Shown: positions 1-7,584 of the stretch, piece after piece | Layout of the letters: every line of letters starts with the position of its first letter | How positions within the stretch are numbered: the stretch's first letter is position 1 | From: JAICYJ01 sp035695105 | GTDB taxonomy: Bacteria > Actinomycetota > Thermoleophilia > Gaiellales > JAICJC01 | NCBI GenBank assembly: GCA_035695105.1 | Contig: DASSEV010000031.1 | Location: 1-64,000 of the forward strand | DNA: 64,000 nt | Reading direction: 5' to 3' | Position numbers and translations under genes: made by a program | The notes under the pieces: model-generated | Told to the model about the DNA's origin: nothing | Databases searched by the model: none | Seen by the model: the letters and a program-made list of their open reading frames with translations, nothing else

Positions 1-77
1 TGCGCGCGGCACCGCCCGGCTGACATGTATCAGTAGAAGCGGGCCACGCTGACGCGCGCCCGCGCGCCGTCTGCAAC

Positions 78-102
78 GGGGTCAGGCCGGAGGCCTGACC
101 CC
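78..102. repeat. GGGGTCAGGCC palindrome, copy 1
   Basis: Two 11-bp arms (GGGGTCAGGCC and its exact complement) flank a 3-nt loop GGA. It sits 4 bp past the stop of the minus-strand oxidoreductase, so it could serve as its terminator, though no T run follows. The same arms recur at 32806-32830, and a shorter relative is at 28951-28973. Confidence 0.8.
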
Positions 103-105
103 AGG

Positions 106-1098
106 TCAACGCGGCGCCGCAGCCCCTGTCAGCTCGGGCAGCACCTCGTGCCGGTATGCATCGAGCATCCGCCACTGGTCGTCGCCGACCTGCTGCACCG
201 TGACGCTGTCGTAGCCCGCCCGCTCGTACTCGCGCAGCCGGTCGATGTGCGTCTGCAGATCCTGGTCACAGACGATGCTCTCGGCCACCTGATCCTCGGT
301 CACCGACGCCGTCGCCTGCTCGAAGTGCGCCGGGAGCGGCAGGATCTGCATCACCTCGCCCTGGATGGCCGATGTCGGCCACGTCTCGAGCGCCGTCTTC
401 CGGGCCGCCTCCTCGCTGTCCGCGAGGCTCACGTCGAGCTTGCCGAAGCATGGCCCGGTACCGCCCGCTTCCCGGAAGATCCGCGTCGCGTCAGCGTCGG
501 GCTTGGTGTTCATGTACCCGTCGCCGATCCGCGCCGCCAGGCGCGTGGCGTGCTCGCCGAACCCCGAGACGATGATCGGAGGCGGCTCGTCCGGCATCGT
601 GAAGATCGTTGCCTGCTCGACCGTGTAGTGCGTGCCGAAGTGCGACTGGTTCCCGCCCTGCCAGAGCAGTCGGATCACCTCCACCGCCTCCTCGAGCATC
701 TCGCGCCGCACGCCGCTCGACGGCCACCGGTCGCCGAGGATGTGCTCGTTCAGCGCCTCACCGGTGCCGACGCCGAGGAAGAAGCGTCCCTCCGCCATCC
801 GCGCCGTCGTCGCTGCGGCCTGTGCGATCACGGCCGGGTGGATGCGGATGATCGGGCACGTCACCGCCGTCCCGATCTCGATCCGCTCCGTCACCTGGGC
901 CAGCGCGCCCAGCACGCTCCACACGAAAGGGCTCTCGCCCTGCGATCGCGTCCACGGGTGATAGTGATCCGAGACGGTCAGGAAATCGAAGCCCGCTTCC
1001 TCAGCGCGGCGGCCCCACTCGATCAGCCGATCAGGCGGGTGCTCCTCACAGGAGAGGTGGTATCCGATGCGCATCGGCCGGTCGCTCATTGCCCCCAA
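106..1098 (-). CDS. LLM-class F420-dependent oxidoreductase
   Basis: A 330-residue protein of the luciferase-like monooxygenase TIM-barrel superfamily, in the subgroup related to F420-dependent glucose-6-phosphate dehydrogenase. Visible family signs are the N-terminal IGYHLSCEEHPPD strand, FDFLTVSDHYHPW, the VTCPIIRIHPAVIAQAAAT block and the GVGTGEALNEH segment that lines the deazaflavin pocket in relatives. Length is normal for the family. Start could be residue 1 or the Met at residue 4 (MSDRPMRIGYH). Substrate is not predictable; F420 rather than FMN use is inferred from subgroup resemblance. It is transcribed in the same direction as the DUF421 gene 26 bp upstream. Confidence 0.85.
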   Translation of the reverse strand: MGAMSDRPMRIGYHLSCEEHPPDRLIEWGRRAEEAGFDFLTVSDHYHPWTRSQGESPFVWSVLGALAQVTERIEIGTAVTCPIIRIHPAVIAQAAATTARMAEGRFFLGVGTGEALNEHILGDRWPSSGVRREMLEEAVEVIRLLWQGGNQSHFGTHYTVEQATIFTMPDEPPPIIVSGFGEHATRLAARIGDGYMNTKPDADATRIFREAGGTGPCFGKLDVSLADSEEAARKTALETWPTSAIQGEVMQILPLPAHFEQATASVTEDQVAESIVCDQDLQTHIDRLREYERAGYDSVTVQQVGDDQWRMLDAYRHEVLPELTGAAAPR

Positions 1099-1124
1099 GT
1101 TCCCGTCGCCCGCGGCGGTGAAAC

Positions 1125-1577
1125 TCAGCCGGCGCTGGTCAGAAAGCTGATCTTGCCGTTGGTCTCGAGCACGGCGTATGCGACCTTGTCGAGGCTCGAG
1201 ATGTCCTGCTGGCGCGCCTGCGCCTCGAGTTCGGCGACCGTGATCCGCTGGCGGCGCAGGTTCCGCTCGATCGGCCTGCCCCGCTCGAGCAGGATCACCG
1301 GCTCGCCGTCGAGCGCGCGACGTACGCCCGGGAACCGCCAGCTGGCGTAGGCCGTGCCGGCCGACAGCAGCGTGATCGTGGTGACGACGATCGCGGCGCC
1401 CGTCACCGAATAGTCGCTCTGGGTGATCCCCTGCTGGAGCAGGTCGCCGATCACCACCAGCAGGACGAGGTCGAACGGCTCCATCGTCGTCAACTCCCGC
1501 CGGTTGATCACCCTGAACAGGATCAGGATCAGCGGAAACAGCAGCAGGCAGCGCAGCACGAGATCCATCAGGAGCAC
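1125..1577 (-). CDS. DUF421 / YetF-like membrane protein
   Basis: A 150-residue protein with about three N-terminal hydrophobic helices (LRCLLLFPLILILF, FDLVLLVVIGDLLQQ, VTTITLLSAGTAYA) followed by a soluble tail containing GEPVILLERGRPIERNLRR and RITVAELEAQARQQ. These are hallmarks of the DUF421/YetF family, whose biochemical role is unclear. It begins 4 bp after the stop of the upstream single-helix protein, so the two are probably co-translated. Confidence 0.85.
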   Translation of the reverse strand: MLLMDLVLRCLLLFPLILILFRVINRRELTTMEPFDLVLLVVIGDLLQQGITQSDYSVTGAAIVVTTITLLSAGTAYASWRFPGVRRALDGEPVILLERGRPIERNLRRQRITVAELEAQARQQDISSLDKVAYAVLETNGKISFLTSAG

Positions 1578-1581
1578 ACCT

Positions 1582-2214
1582 TCACGGGAACACCGTCATG
1601 GTCGACGTCTGGCTGACCAGCGGCGTCCCGCCGTCGCCGACAGTGATCGTGCGCGGACGACGCCACTGGATGTGGGTCGGGTTCACCGACCATTCGAACC
1701 ACACGGTCAGCGTCTGCCCGGCCCGGAGCGGTGCATACTGGAACGTCGCTCCGCCGTGCCCCGAGGTCTGCGATGCCGGCCCCGGCTGCACCGAGTTCAG
1801 CGTCATGCCGTCGAGCCAGCCGCCGTCGAGCGTGATCACCGGCCGGGCGATCGGACGCTGGGTGGTGATGTCGACCCGCGTCTGGTAGATCAGCCCCTCG
1901 CGCAGCGCCGACGGGGCGTCGACCCGCAGCGTGACGCCGGAGGCGGTGGCCGACGCCGTGGACGCCCGCTGCCCGAACACGTTCAGCAGGGCCAGAACGA
2001 CGAAGATGACGAGCACCGCGGTGAGCACGATGCGCACCCGGTTGGACCATTGCCACAGCCGCCCCTCGAGGTCGCGGTGGCGGGGAAGGCTGAGCCCGAT
2101 CGGCGGTGCGATCCCATCCTCGCTCGGCCGTTCGCGCCCGTCCTGGGCGGCCTCCGCTGGCATAGACCGGTACTGCCCAGGGCGGCTCCGGTTCGAACAC
2201 GACGTTTGGCCCAC
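1582..2214 (-). CDS. single-helix membrane-anchored hypothetical protein
   Basis: Family not recognised. The protein has a polar N-terminus, one clear transmembrane helix (VRIVLTAVLVIFVVLALLNV) and a C-terminal, presumably extracytoplasmic, beta-rich domain of about 120 residues. The upstream boundary is uncertain: Met18 (MPAEAAQ) would give 193 residues, against 210 from the first start. Its stop is 4 bp before the DUF421 gene, so the pair looks like a two-gene operon. A DUF421 partner with an external domain is an inference from position only. Confidence 0.6.
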   Translation of the reverse strand: MGQTSCSNRSRPGQYRSMPAEAAQDGRERPSEDGIAPPIGLSLPRHRDLEGRLWQWSNRVRIVLTAVLVIFVVLALLNVFGQRASTASATASGVTLRVDAPSALREGLIYQTRVDITTQRPIARPVITLDGGWLDGMTLNSVQPGPASQTSGHGGATFQYAPLRAGQTLTVWFEWSVNPTHIQWRRPRTITVGDGGTPLVSQTSTMTVFP

Positions 2215-2315
2215 CGCGCGCTCGGGAACCCCGGTCCTCCGAGACGCTCCTGGCGAGCGTTTGGGGGAACGCGGGCCGGGGCCGCACCACCCGTGCGGCC
2301 CCGGCCGGCGACTCG

Positions 2316-2705
2316 TCAGCCGTTGCGCCGGGCGATCGCGCGGCCGAGCTCGGTCTTGTCCATCTTCGATCGGCCCTTGACCCCGAGCTTGCGGGCGCGC
2401 TCGTACAGCTCCTTCTTGCTCGTGCCGGCGACGTCGACGCCGCCGGCCGTCCGCTTGGGATGGTTGCGTGCAGCGGCGCCCGACTGGGCGCTCTGCGCGT
2501 CGGACGGCCCCTTGTGGTCCTTCAGCTCCCAGTGGTCGCCCTTCTTCTCCGCGATGTGCTTGACGGCTGCGAAGGCGGTGCGGTGCGCCCGCTCCTCGGA
2601 GTCGTACTCCGCGTGCGCGTTGTCGAGCGTCTTTGCGTAGGTGCGCTGAACCTTGGCGGGGGATCGCTTCAGCGTCCCGGGCAGGTCTTCCTTGCTGGTC
2701 GGCAT
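2316..2705 (-). CDS. ChaB-like protein with C-terminal Rho-N (SAP-like) domain
   Basis: The 129-residue product has an N-terminal ChaB-type segment (LPGTLKRSPAKVQRTYAK, then EERAHRTAFAAVKH) joined through a polar linker to a Rho-N-like motif (GTSKKELYERARKLGVKG, MDKTELGRAI). ChaB was named for cation transport regulation, but in actinobacteria this two-domain form is often annotated as a stress or DNA-binding protein. ATG 2705 was chosen because AAAGGAG lies just upstream of it; the frame stays open 51 codons further but reads as non-coding. It follows ctaG on the same strand after a 70-bp gap. Confidence 0.8.
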   Translation of the reverse strand: MPTSKEDLPGTLKRSPAKVQRTYAKTLDNAHAEYDSEERAHRTAFAAVKHIAEKKGDHWELKDHKGPSDAQSAQSGAAARNHPKRTAGGVDVAGTSKKELYERARKLGVKGRSKMDKTELGRAIARRNG

Positions 2706-2775
2706 GGCCGCTCCTTTCCCCGGTTGATCTGGGTCATGGGGGACATGCCCACGGAGCGGGCGGTGCAACCGGTGG

Positions 2776-3513
2776 CTATCGCGGCACGGCCTGGGCGGTC
2801 GGGCGCCCGTCCCAGAGGTACCGCCCGGCGACGACGGCCGCCGCCGCCAGGAGCACATTGCCGGCCGCGAACATGATCACGCCCGCAGCCTGCTGGTCGG
2901 CCAGCGCGTGTGGTCCGGCGAAGCCCGAGTAGATCACCCGCGGATCCAGGATCAGCCAGAGTGCGATCGCGTCGGTGGTCGGCATCGCGGCCGCAAGGTA
3001 GAGGGTGGCTGCGAACGGGTGCTCGATCCGGTGTCCCGGCGTCATCACCGCGGCGAAGAACAGCAGGCCCGCTGCGAGCAGCAGGAGGTGCATGAGCCCC
3101 TCCGCGAGCCGGGGCCCCACCGCCCAGTCGAGCACCGCCGGAACATGGATCACCCACTGGATGCCCACGAAGGTGACCCAGGCGACGATCGCCCCGGGCA
3201 CCCACGTCGCGCGCCGCGCTCCTGTGAGGCGGCGCATCAAAGCGAGCGGCCGGCCGGCGAGCAGCAAGGGGGGCACGAACAGCAGCAGCGTCATCTGCTG
3301 GCACATGTGCCAGGTGAGCGAGCGGCGCGCCTGGTCGTCGAACGCCGTACAGGTGACCACCGCCCACAGCCCCACGGCGGCCGTGAACGCGCCCGCCCTC
3401 CACGCCGGCCACCCGCCCCCGGTGCGCCGCGCCCGCTGCATGACGGCCAGGTAGGCGACCACCGGGAGGAGCGCGCCGGCTACTTCGAGCCAGGACCAGG
3501 CGGCGTCACTCAC
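2776..3513 (-). CDS. ctaG: cytochrome c oxidase assembly protein, caa3 CtaG family
   Basis: A 245-residue polytopic membrane protein with about seven helices. The block LTWHMCQQMTLLLFVPPLLLAG is typical of the caa3_CtaG family, thought to help copper insertion into caa3-type oxidases. Its start overlaps the qcrB stop by 8 bp, so it is translated as the last member of the respiratory operon, consistent with an assembly role for the oxidase encoded upstream. Confidence 0.85.
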   Translation of the reverse strand: MSDAAWSWLEVAGALLPVVAYLAVMQRARRTGGGWPAWRAGAFTAAVGLWAVVTCTAFDDQARRSLTWHMCQQMTLLLFVPPLLLAGRPLALMRRLTGARRATWVPGAIVAWVTFVGIQWVIHVPAVLDWAVGPRLAEGLMHLLLLAAGLLFFAAVMTPGHRIEHPFAATLYLAAAMPTTDAIALWLILDPRVIYSGFAGPHALADQQAAGVIMFAAGNVLLAAAAVVAGRYLWDGRPTAQAVPR

Positions 3514-4861
3514 GGCCCGCCGCCTGCGCTTCCAGCTCCGCCTTGTGCCGCTCCTCCGCCACGCGCTCGTTGCGCAGCAGCTCGACGCAGATCCGGCGCG
3601 CGAGCCAGAACGCCAGCACGGGTGCCACGAACACCAGCACCCTGTAGAGCTCGATCTGGGTCTCGTAGCTCCAGCCGAACAGCACGTAGGCGCGGTCGGC
3701 CGATCCGGCGACGAAGATCAGGAACACCCAGGTGAGGAACGCGGTGGCGAACCCGGTGCGCCATGGGGCGTCGCGGGGACGGTCGAGCAGGTTGTGGCGG
3801 CGCCGGTCGCCCGACAGCCAGCGGTCGAGGGTCGGCCAGAGGAACAGCAGGCCGAAGACCACGGTGGGGAAGAGGAGCCCGCCCCAGAACGGATTGGGAA
3901 TGACCGTGCGGCCGGCGATGGTGACGTCGAAGCCGGGCATCAGACGAAGCGCTCCGATCAGCCATCCGAGGTACCAGTCGGGCTGGGCGCCGTTCGTCCC
4001 GTCCGCGACGTGATAGGGGCCCCAGAGCCAGATCGGATTGATCTGCACGAGGCCGCCGAGCAGGAAGAGCGAGGCGAACACCGCGAACATCAGCCCGAGC
4101 GAGCGCGGCACCTGCCCGGGGAACGTCGGAACGCCGACCAGCCGCTTCTCCGTGCGCCTCGGGCCACGGAACTGCGTGTGGTGCAGCGACGAGACGAGGA
4201 ACAGGTGCACCGCGATCAGCGTCGCGATCAGGGCCGGCATGATGAACACGTGCGCGATGTACATGCGCGACCAGAACGCCTGTGTGCCGGGGAACGGGCC
4301 GCCCCAGATCAGCGCCGCCACGTTCGCCCCGATCAGCGGTATCGACAGTGCCACGCCGTAGCCGATCGCGAGCCCCATGCCCGAGAGCAGGTCGTCGACC
4401 AGCGAGTAGCCCATGTAGCCCTCGAGTAGCGCCAGGCCGAGGATGGACAGGCCGATGTAGTAGGTGATCTCGCGGGGCTTCCGGAACGCGCCGGTGAAGA
4501 CGATGCGCATCAGGTGCAGGGCGATGGCGGCTACGAACACGTCCGCCGCCCAGTGGTGCGTCTGGCGCATCAGGAGCCCGGCTCTGACATCGAGGCTGAG
4601 ATTCACCGCCGAGCGGTATGCCTCGGACATCTGAGCTCCCTGGAGCGGCCCGTAGCTCCCGTGGTAGACCACCTTCCCGGTCGACGGGTCGAAGAACAGG
4701 GCCAGATACGTCCCCGTGGCGACGAGCACGATGAACGCGTAGAGGGCGATCTCGCCGAGCAGGAACGACCAGTGATCCGGGAACAGGTATCGCAGCAGCT
4801 TGAAGCCGATCGCCGTGGAGTGCGTCCGCTCCTCGACCACCTCTGCCGACCGCTCGATCAT
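3506..4861 (-). CDS. qcrB: cytochrome b of the bc complex
   Basis: 451 residues, with cytochrome b6-like and subunit IV-like halves in one chain as in actinobacteria. Heme-ligand regions are visible in helix B (MRQTHHWAADVFVAAIALH) and helix D (AHVFIMPALIATLIAVHLFL). The quinol-oxidation loop reads PDWY in place of the canonical PEWY, a conservative variant. ATG 4861 overlaps the qcrA stop (ATGA); the frame is open further upstream but that part is out-of-frame qcrA. It accepts electrons from the quinol pool and passes them to the Rieske subunit and low-potential hemes. Confidence 0.95.
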   Translation of the reverse strand: MIERSAEVVEERTHSTAIGFKLLRYLFPDHWSFLLGEIALYAFIVLVATGTYLALFFDPSTGKVVYHGSYGPLQGAQMSEAYRSAVNLSLDVRAGLLMRQTHHWAADVFVAAIALHLMRIVFTGAFRKPREITYYIGLSILGLALLEGYMGYSLVDDLLSGMGLAIGYGVALSIPLIGANVAALIWGGPFPGTQAFWSRMYIAHVFIMPALIATLIAVHLFLVSSLHHTQFRGPRRTEKRLVGVPTFPGQVPRSLGLMFAVFASLFLLGGLVQINPIWLWGPYHVADGTNGAQPDWYLGWLIGALRLMPGFDVTIAGRTVIPNPFWGGLLFPTVVFGLLFLWPTLDRWLSGDRRRHNLLDRPRDAPWRTGFATAFLTWVFLIFVAGSADRAYVLFGWSYETQIELYRVLVFVAPVLAFWLARRICVELLRNERVAEERHKAELEAQAAGRE

Positions 4862-5862
4862 GTCGCCTTCCTGTCCCGGACGCCCCACCAGGACGGGCCG
4901 ACCGGTCCGGAGAAGTTCCCCGACGCGCGCAGGTACCCGCGCCGGTCGATGGTGAGGGGAAGCTGGGGGAGCGGTCGCCCCGCCGGGCCGTAGACGACCG
5001 TGCCACCCGTCCCCGGGTCGAAGGTCGAGTAGTGGCACGGGCAGACCAGTCCGGGCGGGCGGTCGACCGGGCGGAACAGCGGCTTGCGGAACAGCGCGAT
5101 CGCGCACCCCGCGTGGGTGCAGATCTTGGAGTAGGCGACGATTCCCTCGGGCGCCCAGCCGGCGCGGTCGGCGGGCAGATGCAGGTCGATCGGGTCGAGC
5201 CGCACGACCACGAGCGGCGCCCCGAGCTGCTCGGGGTCGGCGTGCTCGGGGAACGCTGTCAGGAACTCGAGCGGCTGGATGTCGGCGGCCAGGATCGGCA
5301 TCCCGTCCTCACCGACCAGCCGCACCCCTCGCTTCCACGGCGTGGCCGTGAAGCGAGCGAGGTCGAACACGGGGCCGAGCGAGACGAGGGGCGCCGCCGC
5401 CGCGGCGGCAAGAGCGGCCCCGGCGGCTCCGGCGCACGCGAGCAGCAGCTTGCGGCGACGCATCCGGCCGCCGCCCTCCCGGATCACCTGCGCGACCTTG
5501 TCCGCCTCCTGCTCGTCGGGGTCGGCGTACTCGCCCTCGAGATGCTCGGTCACGACCAGGAAATGTCCCGCGACGAGCAGCGCCGCGGCGAGCAGCGCGA
5601 ACGTGCCGCCGAGCGTGAGGCCCAGGTACTGGGTCTGGTCGGGGATGGCGTCGAGCGCGTAGACCACGACGAAGGCAATGGCGCACATCGCCGCGAGCAC
5701 CAGCAGCACCGCGACCACGAGCTCCGCCCGGGGCGACGGCTCGCCCTCCGGAACGATCCGGCTGTCCCCGTCCGGTGAGGGTTCCGGCTGCATTGGCTCG
5801 GGCGCGCGAGATCGCAGCACCACCGCGACGATCAGGGCGAACATGCGCCGAACGAGCTTCAT
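4858..5862 (-). CDS. qcrA: Rieske iron-sulfur subunit of the bc complex
   Basis: 334 residues. Two hydrophobic helices near residues 47-100 and a third around residues 138-160 (LLLACAGAAGAALAAAAAAP) precede the soluble domain, the three-helix arrangement known for actinobacterial QcrA. The 2Fe-2S ligands are clear in CTHAGC and CPCHYS. Start ATG 5862 overlaps the qcrC stop by 4 bp (ATGA), and its stop overlaps the qcrB start in the same way, indicating strict translational coupling. Confidence 0.95.
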   Translation of the reverse strand: MKLVRRMFALIVAVVLRSRAPEPMQPEPSPDGDSRIVPEGEPSPRAELVVAVLLVLAAMCAIAFVVVYALDAIPDQTQYLGLTLGGTFALLAAALLVAGHFLVVTEHLEGEYADPDEQEADKVAQVIREGGGRMRRRKLLLACAGAAGAALAAAAAAPLVSLGPVFDLARFTATPWKRGVRLVGEDGMPILAADIQPLEFLTAFPEHADPEQLGAPLVVVRLDPIDLHLPADRAGWAPEGIVAYSKICTHAGCAIALFRKPLFRPVDRPPGLVCPCHYSTFDPGTGGTVVYGPAGRPLPQLPLTIDRRGYLRASGNFSGPVGPSWWGVRDRKAT

Positions 5863-6647
5863 GTCAGCCTCGATCCCGCGGCCATGGTGACCCCGACGAG
5901 CACGATGCCGGCCACGAACCAGGCGACCAGTCCCTCGGGCACCGGGCCGACGTGACCAAGCGAGTACCCGCCCCTGTCGTCGGGCGACTTCGCATACTGG
6001 ATGTAGGCGATGATCGAGTCGAGATCCCGATTGGAGAGGCGGGTCGGCGAGAACCTGGGCATCAGGTTTGGGCCGATGCGCACCGCCTCCGCGATCTGCC
6101 GCGGTGAGTCGGGTGCGAGCGGCGGCGCCACCGAGTCGGGCAGGTACCCACCGGCCGCCACCGCCTGATGGCAGCCGGCGCAGTTCTCGGTGAAGAGCCG
6201 CTGACCGGTGCTGAGGGATCCGAGCGCCGGATCCGGGTTGGGAATGCTCGGCCCGGGGGCCAGCGACGCGACGTACGCGACGAGCGCCTTGACCTCCCGC
6301 GGCGAGTAGAGCACGCGCGAGCGGCGCGGCTGGACGTAGGGGTTGTGGAGCGGCATGTAGCCGGTCGTGATGTAGAAGTCGGCCGCCAGCGAGCCGACGC
6401 CTTGCAGCGATGGGCCGATGCCGGCGAGATCGCCGGGGCCAGCCGGATTCGGCGTCATCTTCCCGGCGCCCGTCGGCCCGTGGCAGGACGAGCAGTTGGC
6501 GGCGTAGATCTGCGCACCGAGTGAGACGAGCGAGGGATCGCCCGTACCGCCGCCCGACGCCCCCTGGGCCGCGACGACGCCGCTGACGGCCGCCCCTGCC
6601 GTGGCGACCAGCAGTGCGGCGAGTGCGATCGGGAGCCACCGCCTCAC
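5859..6647 (-). CDS. qcrC: diheme cytochrome c subunit of the bc complex
   Basis: 262 residues with an N-terminal signal or anchor (RRWLPIALAALLVATAGAA), two c-type heme sites (CSSCH and CAGCH), and a C-terminal membrane helix (LVAWFVAGIVLVGVTMAAG). This is the actinobacterial QcrC plan, where a diheme subunit hands electrons directly to a cytochrome oxidase. The GTG start at 6647 overlaps the upstream stop by 4 bp (GTGA). No separate soluble cytochrome c gene is nearby, in line with a bc-aa3 supercomplex. Confidence 0.93.
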   Translation of the reverse strand: MRRWLPIALAALLVATAGAAVSGVVAAQGASGGGTGDPSLVSLGAQIYAANCSSCHGPTGAGKMTPNPAGPGDLAGIGPSLQGVGSLAADFYITTGYMPLHNPYVQPRRSRVLYSPREVKALVAYVASLAPGPSIPNPDPALGSLSTGQRLFTENCAGCHQAVAAGGYLPDSVAPPLAPDSPRQIAEAVRIGPNLMPRFSPTRLSNRDLDSIIAYIQYAKSPDDRGGYSLGHVGPVPEGLVAWFVAGIVLVGVTMAAGSRLT

Positions 6648-7015
6648 CGGCAGCCTCCCAACGCGAGCTCTCCCCCGGCGGTGTAGAGGATGAGGGCCAG
6701 GAACAAGGCTCCGATCACCAGCCCGATGTCCGCGATGAACCTGATCCTGCCCAGCGGATCGTCGAGGCCGTTCGACGTCGCGCGGTGCAGTGCGAGCGCC
6801 GAGAGAAAGCCGCCGGCGGCGACCAGCGCACCCAGGCCGCTGTAGATGCCGACCGGGACGTGCAGCCCACCAAGGCTCGGGCCGCCGGGGCCGCACAGCG
6901 AGAGCGTGTAGAAGTAGCCGAGGATGAGCTGGCCGAACCATGCGACCGGTCCTCCGAGCACGGCGTACCACTGCAGGAGGGCGGTGCCCCGCGGACTGCG
7001 CGTCGGGCTCACCAT
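6644..7015 (-). CDS. small polytopic membrane protein in the respiratory operon
   Basis: 123 residues with three predicted helices (YAVLGGPVAWFGQLILGYFY; VGIYSGLGALVAAGGFLSAL; ADIGLVIGALFLALILYTAG). The family is not recognised. It lies between ctaE and qcrC, overlapping ctaE by 7 bp and qcrC by 4 bp, so it is made together with both complexes. A subunit-IV-like or supercomplex-bridging role is suggested by position only. Confidence 0.75.
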   Translation of the reverse strand: MVSPTRSPRGTALLQWYAVLGGPVAWFGQLILGYFYTLSLCGPGGPSLGGLHVPVGIYSGLGALVAAGGFLSALALHRATSNGLDDPLGRIRFIADIGLVIGALFLALILYTAGGELALGGCR

Positions 7016-7584
7016 GCCGGGTAGAGGGTCGTCGCCGTGACCGCCAGGCCGGCGACCGCAACGAAGTACCAGTAGAGCGCGATGGCCGACAGCGCCGTCC
7101 GGCGGTACGGCGTCCAGCCGGTCGCGAGTCGTCCCATGATCCACAGCTCGAGCAGGAGCCCGACTCCGACGTGGGCGTGATGCACGGCGAGCAGCGTGTA
7201 GTAGATCGACGCGTAGGCGCTCGCGTCGGCGTGGAGCGTGCTCAGCTGATCCGCGTACAGATGCGCCTGGATTGCCAGGTACACCGCCTGCACGACGAAC
7301 GCGCCTGCGAGCAGGCCGATGGCGGAGCCGCGCCGTCCCGCCGCCGCCGCGCGCACGGCCAGGAACACCGGCGCCGCCGTCAGGAGCAGCACGAGCGCGA
7401 GGATCACCGGCGCGGTCGCGCTGGGCGTCGCCACCCCGCGCGGGGGCCACGCGACCGTGTTGAACCGCAGGTACGCGTAGGTCGCGATCAGCGCGCCGAA
7501 GATCGTCGCCTCCGAGGCGATCAGCATCAGCATCCCGTACCAGCCGTTCGGCCGGGCGGCCTGGGCGGGTGCGACGGCCGTCAT
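7009..7584 (-). CDS. ctaE: cytochrome c oxidase subunit III
   Basis: 191 residues and about five helices. SEATIFGALIATYAYLR and the HHAHVGVGLLLELW block near the C-terminus are typical of heme-copper oxidase subunit III. It is short, lacking the first two helices found in mitochondrial-type subunit III, which is normal for caa3-type oxidases. ATG 7584 overlaps the ctaD stop (ATGA). Confidence 0.93.
   Translation of the reverse strand: MTAVAPAQAARPNGWYGMLMLIASEATIFGALIATYAYLRFNTVAWPPRGVATPSATAPVILALVLLLTAAPVFLAVRAAAAGRRGSAIGLLAGAFVVQAVYLAIQAHLYADQLSTLHADASAYASIYYTLLAVHHAHVGVGLLLELWIMGRLATGWTPYRRTALSAIALYWYFVAVAGLAVTATTLYPAW

Noticed and set aside
148..1350. Long plus-strand frame opposite the F420-type oxidoreductase
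   Set aside because: Arg/Pro/His-rich shadow of a well-supported gene; typical antisense frame in high-GC DNA.
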